A stretch of DNA of 13,865 nucleotides from Rhodocyclaceae bacterium. GTDB lineage: Bacteria; Pseudomonadota; Gammaproteobacteria; Burkholderiales; Rhodocyclaceae. Of this stretch, positions 6,880 to 13,857 are shown piece after piece (the first letter of the stretch is position 1; each line of letters begins with the position of its first letter). The DNA is taken from NCBI GenBank assembly GCA_017444505.1, contig JAFSWK010000264.1:1-13865 (forward strand), written 5' to 3'. The notes beneath the pieces are model-generated. The model was not told the origin of the DNA, did not search any database, and saw only the letters and a program-made list of their open reading frames with translations. The position numbers and the translations under genes are program-made.

Positions 6880-6968
6880 CAAGTGTAACATGTGAAATAC
6901 TTCACAGATGATTGAAAATTCTGCAAGTGTGCAAGCGGCGGGCAAGTGCTGCGTGCATACAACAAGTG
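6880..6968 (+). repeat. Four same-strand CAAGTG hexamers in the htpX-lpxC gap
   Basis: The hexamer CAAGTG (CACTTG on the lpxC strand) occurs at 6880-6885, 6924-6929, 6943-6948 and 6963-6968, all in one orientation, with start-to-start spacings of 44, 19 and 20 bases. The 19-20 base steps correspond to about two DNA turns. They fill most of the non-coding gap and flank the TGTGA-N6-TCACA palindrome. They could be binding half-sites, or a decayed simple repeat. Confidence 0.45.
6891..6906. promoter_or_regulatory. Perfect TGTGA-N6-TCACA palindrome upstream of lpxC (CRP/FNR-like site)
   Basis: TGTGAA-ATAC-TTCACA is a perfect 16-base palindrome centred about 56 bases before the lpxC start, in the htpX-lpxC gap. 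It contains both conserved half-sites recognised by CRP/Vfr-type regulators. On the lpxC strand it partly covers possible -10 hexamers (AAGTAT at 6902-6897, TACACT at 6887-6882), so a bound protein might block rather than activate. The cognate regulator is unknown here. Confidence 0.5.
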
Positions 6969-6973
6969 CAGTT

Positions 6974-7828
6974 TTACGACCGGCTACGCGCCATTTCGCG
7001 CAGGCGGGCGATGCGCTCTTCGGAAGGCGGGTGGGTGGAAAAGAGGTTGGACAGGTTGCCGCCAGAGAGCGGGTTGATAATCATCATCTGCGCGGTTTCC
7101 GGATGCGCTTCGGCAACCTGCATGGTCTCGCCGCGAGCGTAGAACGCCTGAATCTTGGCCAGCCCACTGGCAAGCGCCTCGGGGTCGCCGGAAATTTCCG
7201 CGCCGCCACGGTCGGCGCCAAATTCGCGGGTGCGCGAGATGGCCGCCTGAATGAGCGTGGCCGCCAGCGGCGCGAGCAGCATGATGAGGATTTGCAGCAC
7301 GATGTTGGGGCGTTCATCGCGCCCCGCGCCGCCAAAGAACATGCCGAACTGGGCGAGTGCGGAAATGGCACCGGCGAAGGTGGCGGTCATCGTGGAAATG
7401 AGCGTGTCGCGGTGTTTGACGTGCGCCAGCTCGTGCGCCATGACGCCGCGCAGTTCGCGCTCGTTCAGGATGCGCAAAATGCCCGAAGTGGCGGCGACGG
7501 CAGCGTGCTGCGGGTTGCGTCCGGTGGCGAAGGCGTTGGGGCGGGGTTCGTCAATGATGTAGACCTTGGGCATCGGCAGGCCGCCGCGCTGTGAAAGCTC
7601 GCGCACGATGTTGTAGAGATAGGGCGAGGTGGTCTCGTCGACCGGCTGGGCGTTGTACATGCGCAACACGATTTTGTCGGAAAACCAGTACGCGCCGAAA
7701 TTGGTGATGCCGCCAAAAATCAGCGCCATCACCATGCCTTGCTGACCGCCCAGCGCACCGCCGACGGCGCCAAAGAGCGCGACGATGATGGCCATGAGCG
7801 CGGTGGTTTTCATCCAGTTGCCGTACAT
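6974..7828 (-). CDS. htpX: Membrane zinc metalloprotease HtpX (M48B family)
   Basis: HtpX is an inner-membrane zinc protease that, with FtsH, removes misfolded membrane proteins. The protein is 284 residues. Two N-terminal membrane segments (about 8-28 and 31-50) precede the catalytic zinc motif HELAH at 132-136; a third ligand is Glu202 in SRTREFGAD. Two further hydrophobic segments lie at about 146-168 and 176-196. The ending (FSTHPPSEERIARLREM) is typical. The start at 7828 (MYGNWMKTT) is preferred over the internal Met6 because AGAGGAA (7837-7843) sits 8 bases upstream. A sigma-32-type promoter lies at 7893-7920, in line with heat-shock control of htpX in E. coli. The gene is the third of the def-fmt-htpX-lpxC block and is separated from fmt by 87 bases, so it has room for its own promoter. 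Confidence 0.97.
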   Translation of the reverse strand: MYGNWMKTTALMAIIVALFGAVGGALGGQQGMVMALIFGGITNFGAYWFSDKIVLRMYNAQPVDETTSPYLYNIVRELSQRGGLPMPKVYIIDEPRPNAFATGRNPQHAAVAATSGILRILNERELRGVMAHELAHVKHRDTLISTMTATFAGAISALAQFGMFFGGAGRDERPNIVLQILIMLLAPLAATLIQAAISRTREFGADRGGAEISGDPEALASGLAKIQAFYARGETMQVAEAHPETAQMMIINPLSGGNLSNLFSTHPPSEERIARLREMARSRS

Positions 7829-7892
7829 GTGGGGATTTCCTCTTGTGTTTTGTTGGGGAAGGGCGCTGCAAAACGATGCGCGCCACTGTATC

Positions 7893-7920
7893 AGGTGGGG
7901 CGGGCGGGCAATTTTTCAAG
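7893..7920 (-). promoter_or_regulatory. Sigma-32 (heat-shock) type promoter for htpX
   Basis: On the minus strand, CTTGAAA (7920-7914) is followed by a 13-base spacer and CCCCACCT (7900-7893). The sigma-32 consensus is CTTGAAA then CCCCATnT with about 11-16 bases between, so the -35 matches fully and the -10 differs at one fixed base. The -35 includes the TGA stop codon of fmt. Transcription would start about 58 bases before the htpX ATG. Known heat-shock regulation of htpX in E. coli makes the prediction biologically sensible. Confidence 0.7.
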
Positions 7921-8878
7921 GCAGCAAAAACGTTTGTCCAACTGTAAGGGGAAAACCGGCGAGAAATTCGTGCGCCGGAAGGCGGCGGCTGCCGGGCTTT
8001 TGCAGTTCCTGAATGAGCAGGCTGCCTTCGCCGCAGGCGACCTGCACGCCTTCCTTGCGGATGGCGAGAATCGTGCCCGGCGCGCCGCTTTCCGCACAAA
8101 GCTGCGCACGCCAGAGTTTGATGGGGGTGTCGCCAAAATGGGCGAGCGCCGCCGGAAACGGCGTAAAGGCGCGGATGGCGCGGTGCAGTTCCCGCGCCGG
8201 ACGGCGCCAGTCCAGCAGCGCCTCGGCCTTGCTGATTTTGGCGGCGTAAGTTACACCGTCCGCAGGCTGCGGCGTGGCCGGCACAGTTTCGCCGTGCGCC
8301 AGACGGGTGAGCAGTTCGACAATCATCCGCGCGCCCAGCGCGGCGAGGCGGTCATGCAGCGTGGCGGTGGTGTCGTCTTGCCCAATGTCCAGCGATTCGC
8401 GCGCCAGCATTGCGCCGGTATCCAGTCCGGCATCCATTTGCATGAGGGTGATGCCGGTGCGCTCGTCACCCGCTTCAATGGCGCGGTGAATGGGCGCGGC
8501 ACCGCGCCAGCGCGGTAAAAGGGATGCGTGAATATTGATGCAGCCCAGCCGTGGCCAGTCGAGCACCGCTTGCGGCAGCAGTAGCCCGTAGGCCGCGACG
8601 ACCAGCACATCCGGCGCATCGCCGCAGGCGGCCAGGGTTGCGGCGCGCTGCGCTTCGTCGCGCAAGGAAACGGGTTGAAGCACGGGCAGATTGTGCGTTT
8701 GCGCCAGTTGTTTGACCGCGCTGGCGGTCAGTTTCATGCCGCGTCCGGCGGGGCGGTCGGGCTGCGTGAGCACGACGGGCACGCAAAAACCGGCCTCCAC
8801 AATCGCGCCCAGCGCGCAGGCGGCAAATTCCGGCGTACCGGCGAAGGCGACGCGCAAGGGTTCGCGCCCGCCCGTCAT
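7916..8878 (-). CDS. fmt: Methionyl-tRNA formyltransferase
   Basis: Fmt transfers a formyl group from 10-formyl-tetrahydrofolate to Met-tRNA(fMet), preparing it for initiation in the cytosol. The 320 residues match the usual length. The N-terminal Rossmann domain starts RVAFAGTPEFAACAL. The folate/active-site segment reads INIHASLLPRWRGAAPI at 114-130, giving Asn115 and His117, and LDTG at 152-155 supplies Asp153; together these form the catalytic Asn-His-Asp set of the formyltransferase family. The GRGMKLTASAVK loop (45-56) and a C-terminal OB-like domain (about 210-320) are present. The ATG overlaps the def stop in ATGA (8875-8878), so it is likely translated by coupling. In many proteobacteria rsmB follows fmt; here htpX does. 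Confidence 0.98.
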   Translation of the reverse strand: MTGGREPLRVAFAGTPEFAACALGAIVEAGFCVPVVLTQPDRPAGRGMKLTASAVKQLAQTHNLPVLQPVSLRDEAQRAATLAACGDAPDVLVVAAYGLLLPQAVLDWPRLGCINIHASLLPRWRGAAPIHRAIEAGDERTGITLMQMDAGLDTGAMLARESLDIGQDDTTATLHDRLAALGARMIVELLTRLAHGETVPATPQPADGVTYAAKISKAEALLDWRRPARELHRAIRAFTPFPAALAHFGDTPIKLWRAQLCAESGAPGTILAIRKEGVQVACGEGSLLIQELQKPGSRRLPAHEFLAGFPLTVGQTFLLP

Positions 8879-9384
8879 GCGCGCGCCTCCTCGCGTGCCT
8901 GTTTGAGCAGTTTGGTGCGGATGCGGTTTTGTTTGAGCTGCGAGAGGTAATCGACGAAGACCTTGCCGTCGAGGTGGTCGATTTCGTGTTGCAGGCAGAC
9001 GGCCAGCAGCCCGTCGGCTTCCACCTCAAAGGGCGCGCCTTCCAGGTCTTGCGCTTTCACCTTGACGCGCGCCGCGCGGCTGATTTTGCTGTAGACGCCG
9101 GGCACGGAAAGGCAGCCTTCCTCGTATTCCTGCTCGCCTTCGCGCGCAATGATTTGCGGATTGACCAGCACCATCAGGCCGTTTTTGTCTTCGCTGACGT
9201 CGACCACAATCAAACGCTGGTGCACATTGACCTGCGGCGCCGCCAGACCGACGCCGGGCGCGGCGTACATGGTTTCCGTCATGTCCTCGGCAAGTTGTTT
9301 CAATTCCGCCGTAAATTCGGTTACAGATGTGGCACTTTGATGCAAACGAGGGTCGGGATAGTGGAGAATAGGTAACAAAGCCAT
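8875..9384 (-). CDS. def: Peptide deformylase
   Basis: Def removes the formyl group from the N-terminal methionine of new proteins at the ribosome exit, the counterpart to fmt with which it overlaps by 4 bases. The protein is 169 residues, the standard size. All three family motifs are intact: GVGLAAPQ at 44-51, EGCLSV at 89-94 (metal ligand Cys91), and QHEIDHLDG at 132-140 (metal ligands His133 and His137, catalytic Glu134). The start at 9384 is chosen because the conserved N-terminus (MALLPILHYPDPRL) begins there; the open frame continues to 9444 but that part is unlike Def. The ribosome site is weak. It is the first gene of the minus-strand block and is divergent from the LysM gene. Confidence 0.98.
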   Translation of the reverse strand: MALLPILHYPDPRLHQSATSVTEFTAELKQLAEDMTETMYAAPGVGLAAPQVNVHQRLIVVDVSEDKNGLMVLVNPQIIAREGEQEYEEGCLSVPGVYSKISRAARVKVKAQDLEGAPFEVEADGLLAVCLQHEIDHLDGKVFVDYLSQLKQNRIRTKLLKQAREEARA

Positions 9385-9545
9385 ACAAAAAACTTGCCGA
9401 ACAGGTATATTGGATGCAAAATCGTGACTGTTTCGCGGCGACATGGGCGAACCATGCCTGTCGTGAATGTTTCAGGGTGTGTGTTGCAGAATGTGACTGT
9501 GACGCGCCACTCTCCCTTCGGAAAGCCACCATCGGAAGCACATTT

Positions 9546-10583
9546 ATGAAGCGCATTATATTCTCTCTGTTCGTTGGCGCGACGGCTGCCCTGTCCGCCC
9601 TGCCGGCTGTTCAAGCGGCCTCCGAGCCGGTGCAGGTCGTGCCGGATGCACCTTCCTCCTACACCGTCGTTCGTGGCGATACGCTGTGGAGCATTGCGGG
9701 CCGGTTCATCAAGGATCCGTGGCGCTGGCCGGAAGTGTGGCGCATGAACCGCGACCAGATTCGCAACCCGCACCTGATCTATCCCGGCCAGGTGGTGATG
9801 TTTGATGGTCGCTATCTGTCCATCGGCAAGCCCGTGGGCGATCCGCGCGACATCCGTCCGCGCGTCTACATTGAAGACAGCGACCCGATTCCGACGGTGC
9901 CGATGAGCGTCATCACGCCCTTCCTGATCCGCCCGCTGGTGATGGATGATAAGGTCGCGAAAGAAGCGCGCACCATTGTCGCGCTGGATGAAAAGCGCGT
10001 GCTCAGCGGCGAGGGCAACATCGTCTTTGCCGACAACATCGCGCAGGACAACGCGCTGGGCTGGGAAATTTTCCGCCCGGCCAAGCCGATTATGGATGTC
10101 GATGGCAAGACCGTGCTGGCCTATGAGTCCGAACAGGTGGCCGATGCCGCCTTGCAAGCCTCGGGTGAGCCGGCAACGCTGGAAATCATCGACGCCAAGA
10201 GCGAAGTGCTTGTGGGCGACCGCGTCTTGCCGCGCCGCTCGCCGGACATCTTCTCCTACGTGCCGCACGGGCCGGAACATGAAGTGGAAGGCCGCGTGGT
10301 CGGCATCTATCACGGCGTGTATGAAACGGGTCGCCACAGCGTGGTGACGCTCAATATCGGCGCCAATTACGGTCTGGAGCCGGGGCATGTGCTCGCCGTC
10401 TATCGTGACCGTGGTGACGTCACCTATGCCGAAAAAGTGGGCGACCCCGGCAAGGTGTATCACCTGCCTTCCGCGCGCATTGGGCTGGCGCTGGTGTTCC
10501 GCGTGTTTGACAAGGTGGCCTACGCGATCATCACCGATGCCGATGGCGGCGTGAAGATGGGCGATTTTGTCCGGAATCCCTGA
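9546..10583 (+). CDS. Secreted LysM peptidoglycan-binding protein
   Basis: A 345-residue exported protein. Residues 1-24 are a signal peptide (MKRIIFSLF, hydrophobic core, AVQA). A single LysM domain spans about 39-86 (YTVVRGDTLWSIAGRFIKDP ... NPHLIYPGQVV), so it should bind peptidoglycan in the periplasm. The remaining roughly 255 residues (about 90-345) are soluble and contain no hydrolase motif I recognise; they carry strand-rich segments such as VLVGDRVLP and VVGIYHGV. GGAAG (9534-9538), 7 bases before the ATG, and the signal peptide decide the start; the frame is open back to 9414. It lies 7 bases before dprA and heads the LysM-dprA-smg-topB block. LysM proteins in this place next to dprA are common in betaproteobacteria, but their role has not been settled to my knowledge. 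Confidence 0.9.
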   Translation: MKRIIFSLFVGATAALSALPAVQAASEPVQVVPDAPSSYTVVRGDTLWSIAGRFIKDPWRWPEVWRMNRDQIRNPHLIYPGQVVMFDGRYLSIGKPVGDPRDIRPRVYIEDSDPIPTVPMSVITPFLIRPLVMDDKVAKEARTIVALDEKRVLSGEGNIVFADNIAQDNALGWEIFRPAKPIMDVDGKTVLAYESEQVADAALQASGEPATLEIIDAKSEVLVGDRVLPRRSPDIFSYVPHGPEHEVEGRVVGIYHGVYETGRHSVVTLNIGANYGLEPGHVLAVYRDRGDVTYAEKVGDPGKVYHLPSARIGLALVFRVFDKVAYAIITDADGGVKMGDFVRNP

Positions 10584-10590
10584 GCACGGG

Positions 10591-11769
10591 ATGACGCAAT
10601 CCATGCTGGCGCACTGGCTGCGGCTGGTGCTGGCCAGAGGAGTCGGGGCGGCGACGCAGCGAAATCTGCTCGCCGCCTTTGGTTTGCCCGAGGCCATCTT
10701 TGCCGCCTCGCGCGCTGCGCTGGCGGCGGTAGTGGGTACGCGCATGGCGCAGGCCGTGCTGGCAGAGCCAGACACGGCGCAAATCGAGCGCACGCTGGCC
10801 TGGGCGAACGAGCCGGACAATCACCTCCTCACCCTGGCGGACGCGGAATATCCGCCCGCGCTGCTGGAAAGTGCCGACCCGCCCGTGCTGCTCTACGTCA
10901 AGGGTGACGTGCAGGCGCTGCACGCGGCCAATCCGCTGGCCATTGTTGGCGCGCGCACGGCCACGCCGCAGGGCTTGTCGAACGCCCGCGCTTTTGCGCA
11001 GCAACTGGCCGAAGATGGCTGGATGGTGGTCAGCGGGCTGGCGCAGGGCATTGATGCTGCCGCGCACGAAGGGGCGCTGGCTGCCGCGCGCGGGCGCACG
11101 GTGGCCTTTGTCGGCACCGGGCTGGATCGTGTCTATCCCGCCGCGCATCGGGACTTGGCGCACCGCATCGCGGCGCGCGGCGCGCTGGTGAGCGAATTTG
11201 CGCTGGGCACGCCGCCGCGTCCCGGGCATTTTCCGCGCCGCAATCGCCTGATTGCCGGGCTGGCGCGCGGCGTGCTGGTGGTCGAAGCATCCTTGCAAAG
11301 TGGCTCACTGATTACTGCGCGGCTGGCGCTGGAAAGTGGCCGCGAAGTGTTCGCCATTCCCGGTTCCATCCACTCGCCGCAGGCGCGCGGCTGCCACCGT
11401 CTGATTCGGGAAGGTGCGCGGCTGGTGGAAACCATGGCGGACATTCTGGAAGAACTGCCGCCGCGCGAGCACGCTGCGCCGCCGCCCGAAGTGGCCGCCT
11501 CTGCGCCGCCCGCAACGAATGCTGCGCGGCGCAAAAAAGCGCCGCAACACCATGACGCGCCGCCCGCGAGCGCGCCGCAAAACGCTGCCGCAGCGACGGA
11601 TGCAGAGGCGCAGGTGCTGGCCGCGATGGGCTTTGATCCGGTGGATTTTGATGCCGTGGCTGAACGCTGTGACTTGACGGCAGCCGATTTGCAAGTAATC
11701 CTGTTGCAGCTTGAAATGGCCGGCAAGGTTGGCCGCATGGCAGGCGGACTGTTGCAACGCCTTGTCTGA
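10591..11769 (+). CDS. dprA: DNA-processing protein DprA (Smf)
   Basis: DprA binds incoming single-stranded DNA and loads RecA during natural transformation, in the cytosol. The protein is 392 residues. A helical N-terminal domain (about 1-70) is followed by the extended Rossmann core (about 80-285) with its motifs: AIVGARTATPQGL at 117-129, VVSGLAQGIDAAAHEGAL at 146-163, FPRRNRLIAGL at 214-224, SGSLITA at 237-243, and a VFAIPGSIHSP segment at 253-263. A low-complexity Ala/Pro linker (about 290-340) leads to a C-terminal winged helix (about 340-392). The ATG at 10591 is preferred; a TTG at 10567 would also be in frame but lies inside the LysM gene, and ATG 10603 would shorten the first helix. 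DprA is also widespread in species not known to be competent. Confidence 0.96.
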   Translation: MTQSMLAHWLRLVLARGVGAATQRNLLAAFGLPEAIFAASRAALAAVVGTRMAQAVLAEPDTAQIERTLAWANEPDNHLLTLADAEYPPALLESADPPVLLYVKGDVQALHAANPLAIVGARTATPQGLSNARAFAQQLAEDGWMVVSGLAQGIDAAAHEGALAAARGRTVAFVGTGLDRVYPAAHRDLAHRIAARGALVSEFALGTPPRPGHFPRRNRLIAGLARGVLVVEASLQSGSLITARLALESGREVFAIPGSIHSPQARGCHRLIREGARLVETMADILEELPPREHAAPPPEVAASAPPATNAARRKKAPQHHDAPPASAPQNAAAATDAEAQVLAAMGFDPVDFDAVAERCDLTAADLQVILLQLEMAGKVGRMAGGLLQRLV

Positions 11770-11803
11770 AAAGGCGAAAGCAACGCATCCCGTGGAGTAA
11801 AAG

Positions 11804-12301
11804 ATGTTTGAGGTTTTGCTGTTTTTGCTGGAACACTATGACGATGCCGAGCATTGTCCCAGCGAATGGCAACTGGTTCGCTCGCTGGCGCGGGCGGATT
11901 TTGATACGGAAGAGGTTGCGCGCACCCTGCTGTGGCTCGGCCAGCTTTCGGCGCTGGAAAGGAAAACCCGCGTGTTTGGCGCGCCGGGCGAAGGCACTTT
12001 CCGTTGTCTGGTGGATTCCGAGCGCGCCATGCTGGACGCGGATTGTCTGGGGGTGCTGCTGGAGCTGGAACGCGAAGGGCTGCTGGATGCGGCAGAGCGC
12101 GAAGCGGCCATTGCTGGCGTTCCCTTGCTGGCGGGGGCGCCGTTGAACCGTTCGCAGTGGATGCTGCTGGTGCTGTTTTCCTTGTGGCGGCGCAATCGCA
12201 CGCCAGGCCGGGAAAAGATGCGCGAGCTGCTGCGCGCCTGTCGCCAGGCTGGCGCGCGCGCCGAAGACGATTCGCTTCCCATGTTGCCCCTTTTGCCCTG
12301 A
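11804..12301 (+). CDS. smg: Smg family protein (DUF494)
   Basis: A 165-residue protein of the Smg/DUF494 family, whose function is not established. The N-terminus MFEVLLFLLEHYDD is characteristic, followed by helices with LARADFDTEEVARTLLWL (about 28-45) and RVFGAPGE near 56-63, and a helical C-terminal half ending MLPLLP. There is no signal peptide, membrane segment or catalytic motif. GGAG (11794-11797) is 6 bases before the ATG. It lies 34 bases after dprA and 14 before topB; a dprA-smg-topoisomerase-like order is widespread in proteobacteria (E. coli has smf-smg-yrdD), which suggests a link with DNA handling, though this is context only. Confidence 0.93.
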   Translation: MFEVLLFLLEHYDDAEHCPSEWQLVRSLARADFDTEEVARTLLWLGQLSALERKTRVFGAPGEGTFRCLVDSERAMLDADCLGVLLELEREGLLDAAEREAAIAGVPLLAGAPLNRSQWMLLVLFSLWRRNRTPGREKMRELLRACRQAGARAEDDSLPMLPLLP

Positions 12302-12315
12302 CAGGAAATTCCCGC

Positions 12316-13857
12316 ATGAGCAAACAACTCGTCATTGCTGAAAAACCCTCCGTCGCCCAGGATATTACCCGCGCCCTCGGGGGCTTTTCGCGCGAGAAGG
12401 ATTATTTTGAATCAGACGATTACGTGGTTTCTTCCGCCGTCGGGCATTTGCTGGAACTGGTCGTGCCCGACGAGTTTGAAGTCAAGCGCGGCAAATGGAC
12501 TTTCGGACACCTGCCGGTGATTCCGCCGCACTTCACGCTCAAACCCATCGAAAAAACGCAAGACCGCCTCAAACTGCTGCTGCGCCTGCTTAAACGCAAG
12601 GATATTGACGGCATCATCAACGCCTGTGACGCCGGGCGCGAAGGCGAACTCATCTTCAACTTCATCGTCGAACACGCCAAAAGCACCAAGCCGGTGCGCC
12701 GCCTGTGGCTGCAATCCATGACACCGGCGGCCATCCGCGATGGTTTCCAGCGCCTGCGTCAGGCCAGCGAAGTGGAAGGCTTGCGCAACGCCGCCGTGTG
12801 CCGCGCGGAAAGTGACTGGCTGATTGGCATCAACGGCACGCGCGCGATGACCGCCTTCAATTCCAAAAGCGGCGGTTTTCACCTCACCACTGTCGGGCGC
12901 GTGCAGACGCCGACGCTGGCGATTGTGGTCGAACGCGAACAGCGCATCCGCGCTTTCCAGCCGCGTGATTACTGGGAAGTGGAAGCCGCTTTTGCGGCGG
13001 GCGCGGGCAATTACGTCGGGCGCTGGTTTGACGAAGCCTTCCGCAAGCCCGAAGGCGACGAACACGCCAACGCTTACCGTCTGTGGGACAAATCGCAGGC
13101 CGAGGCGATTGTGGCGCGCTGTGCGGGCAAAACCGGCGTGGTCGAAGAAGACTCGCGTCCGTCGACGCAACTGTCGCCCTTGCTCTTCGACCTCACCAGC
13201 CTGCAACGCGAAGCCAACGGGCGTTTCGGCTTTTCCGCCCGCACCACGCTGCAACTGGCGCAGGCGCTGTATGAACGCCACAAGGTGCTGACCTATCCGC
13301 GTACCGATTCGCGCGCGCTGCCCGAAGATTATCTCGACACCGTGCGCCGCGTGCTGGGCGAACTGCCTGCGGAATATGCGCCGTTTGCCCGTCAGATTGT
13401 CGACGGCGGCTGGCTGCGCCCGAACAAGCGGATTTTCAACAACCGCAAGATTTCCGACCACTTCGCCATCATTCCCACCGGCGCGCAGGCCAAATCGCTG
13501 TCCGAAGCCGAGCAGAAAATTTACGACCTGGTCACGCGCCGTTTCCTGGCGGTGTTTTTCCCGGCGGCGGAATACCGCGTCACCACCCGCATCACCCGCA
13601 TCGCGCAAGATGCCTTCAAGAGCGAAGGCAAAGTGCTGGTCGCCCCCGGCTGGCTGGCCATCTACGGCAAGGAAGCGGAAGCGGGCGAAGGCGGCGAGGA
13701 AGGCGGGCGCACGCTGGTGCCCGTGGCCGCAGGGGAGACGGTGCGCACGGAAGAGATCACACTGAAAACGCAGCAAACCCGCCCACCGGCGCGGTTTTCT
13801 GAAGCCACGCTGCTCTCGGCCATGGAAGGCGCGGGCAAGATGGTTGATGACGAATAA
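12316..13857 (+). CDS. topB: DNA topoisomerase III, cut short by an in-frame TAA
   Basis: A type IA topoisomerase that passes single strands to decatenate and relax DNA. The start at 12316 follows AGGAAA (12303-12308), and the N-terminus MSKQLVIAEKPSVAQ carries the Toprim Glu9. The Toprim acidic motif ACDAGREGELIF is at 103-114, VGRVQTPTLAIV is at 193-204, and the catalytic tyrosine is Tyr327 in TYPRTDSRAL. The reading frame ends after 513 residues at GAGKMVDDE, whereas relatives run about 650-850 residues and continue at this point with ELR and then a GLGTPATRA-type core motif and zinc/C-terminal domains. The bases after the stop read CTG CGC, i.e. Leu-Arg, exactly as expected if GAA had become TAA. 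It is therefore either a real nonsense change leaving a probably inactive enzyme, or a base-call error near the sequence edge. The upstream open frame from 11932 is a shadow of smg. Confidence 0.93.
   Translation: MSKQLVIAEKPSVAQDITRALGGFSREKDYFESDDYVVSSAVGHLLELVVPDEFEVKRGKWTFGHLPVIPPHFTLKPIEKTQDRLKLLLRLLKRKDIDGIINACDAGREGELIFNFIVEHAKSTKPVRRLWLQSMTPAAIRDGFQRLRQASEVEGLRNAAVCRAESDWLIGINGTRAMTAFNSKSGGFHLTTVGRVQTPTLAIVVEREQRIRAFQPRDYWEVEAAFAAGAGNYVGRWFDEAFRKPEGDEHANAYRLWDKSQAEAIVARCAGKTGVVEEDSRPSTQLSPLLFDLTSLQREANGRFGFSARTTLQLAQALYERHKVLTYPRTDSRALPEDYLDTVRRVLGELPAEYAPFARQIVDGGWLRPNKRIFNNRKISDHFAIIPTGAQAKSLSEAEQKIYDLVTRRFLAVFFPAAEYRVTTRITRIAQDAFKSEGKVLVAPGWLAIYGKEAEAGEGGEEGGRTLVPVAAGETVRTEEITLKTQQTRPPARFSEATLLSAMEGAGKMVDDE

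Noticed and set aside
9424..9503. Direct repeat GTGACTGT (9424-9431 and 9493-9500) in the def/LysM gap
   Set aside because: There are only two 8-base copies with no clear promoter relation; too weak to call a regulatory site.
9414..9545. A 44-residue cysteine-containing extension of the LysM protein
   Set aside because: It would bury the signal peptide inside the protein; the ATG at 9546 has a good GGAAG site.
9321..10820. A 499-codon minus-strand open frame across the def/LysM gap, the LysM gene and the start of dprA
   Set aside because: It is antisense to two well-supported genes and runs through the divergent control region; the translation looks like a mirrored LysM/DprA frame.
12412..13776. 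A 454-codon open frame antisense to topB
   Set aside because: It is a shadow of topB, which has all Toprim and TYPRTDS motifs; the antisense translation has no recognisable domain or ribosome site.
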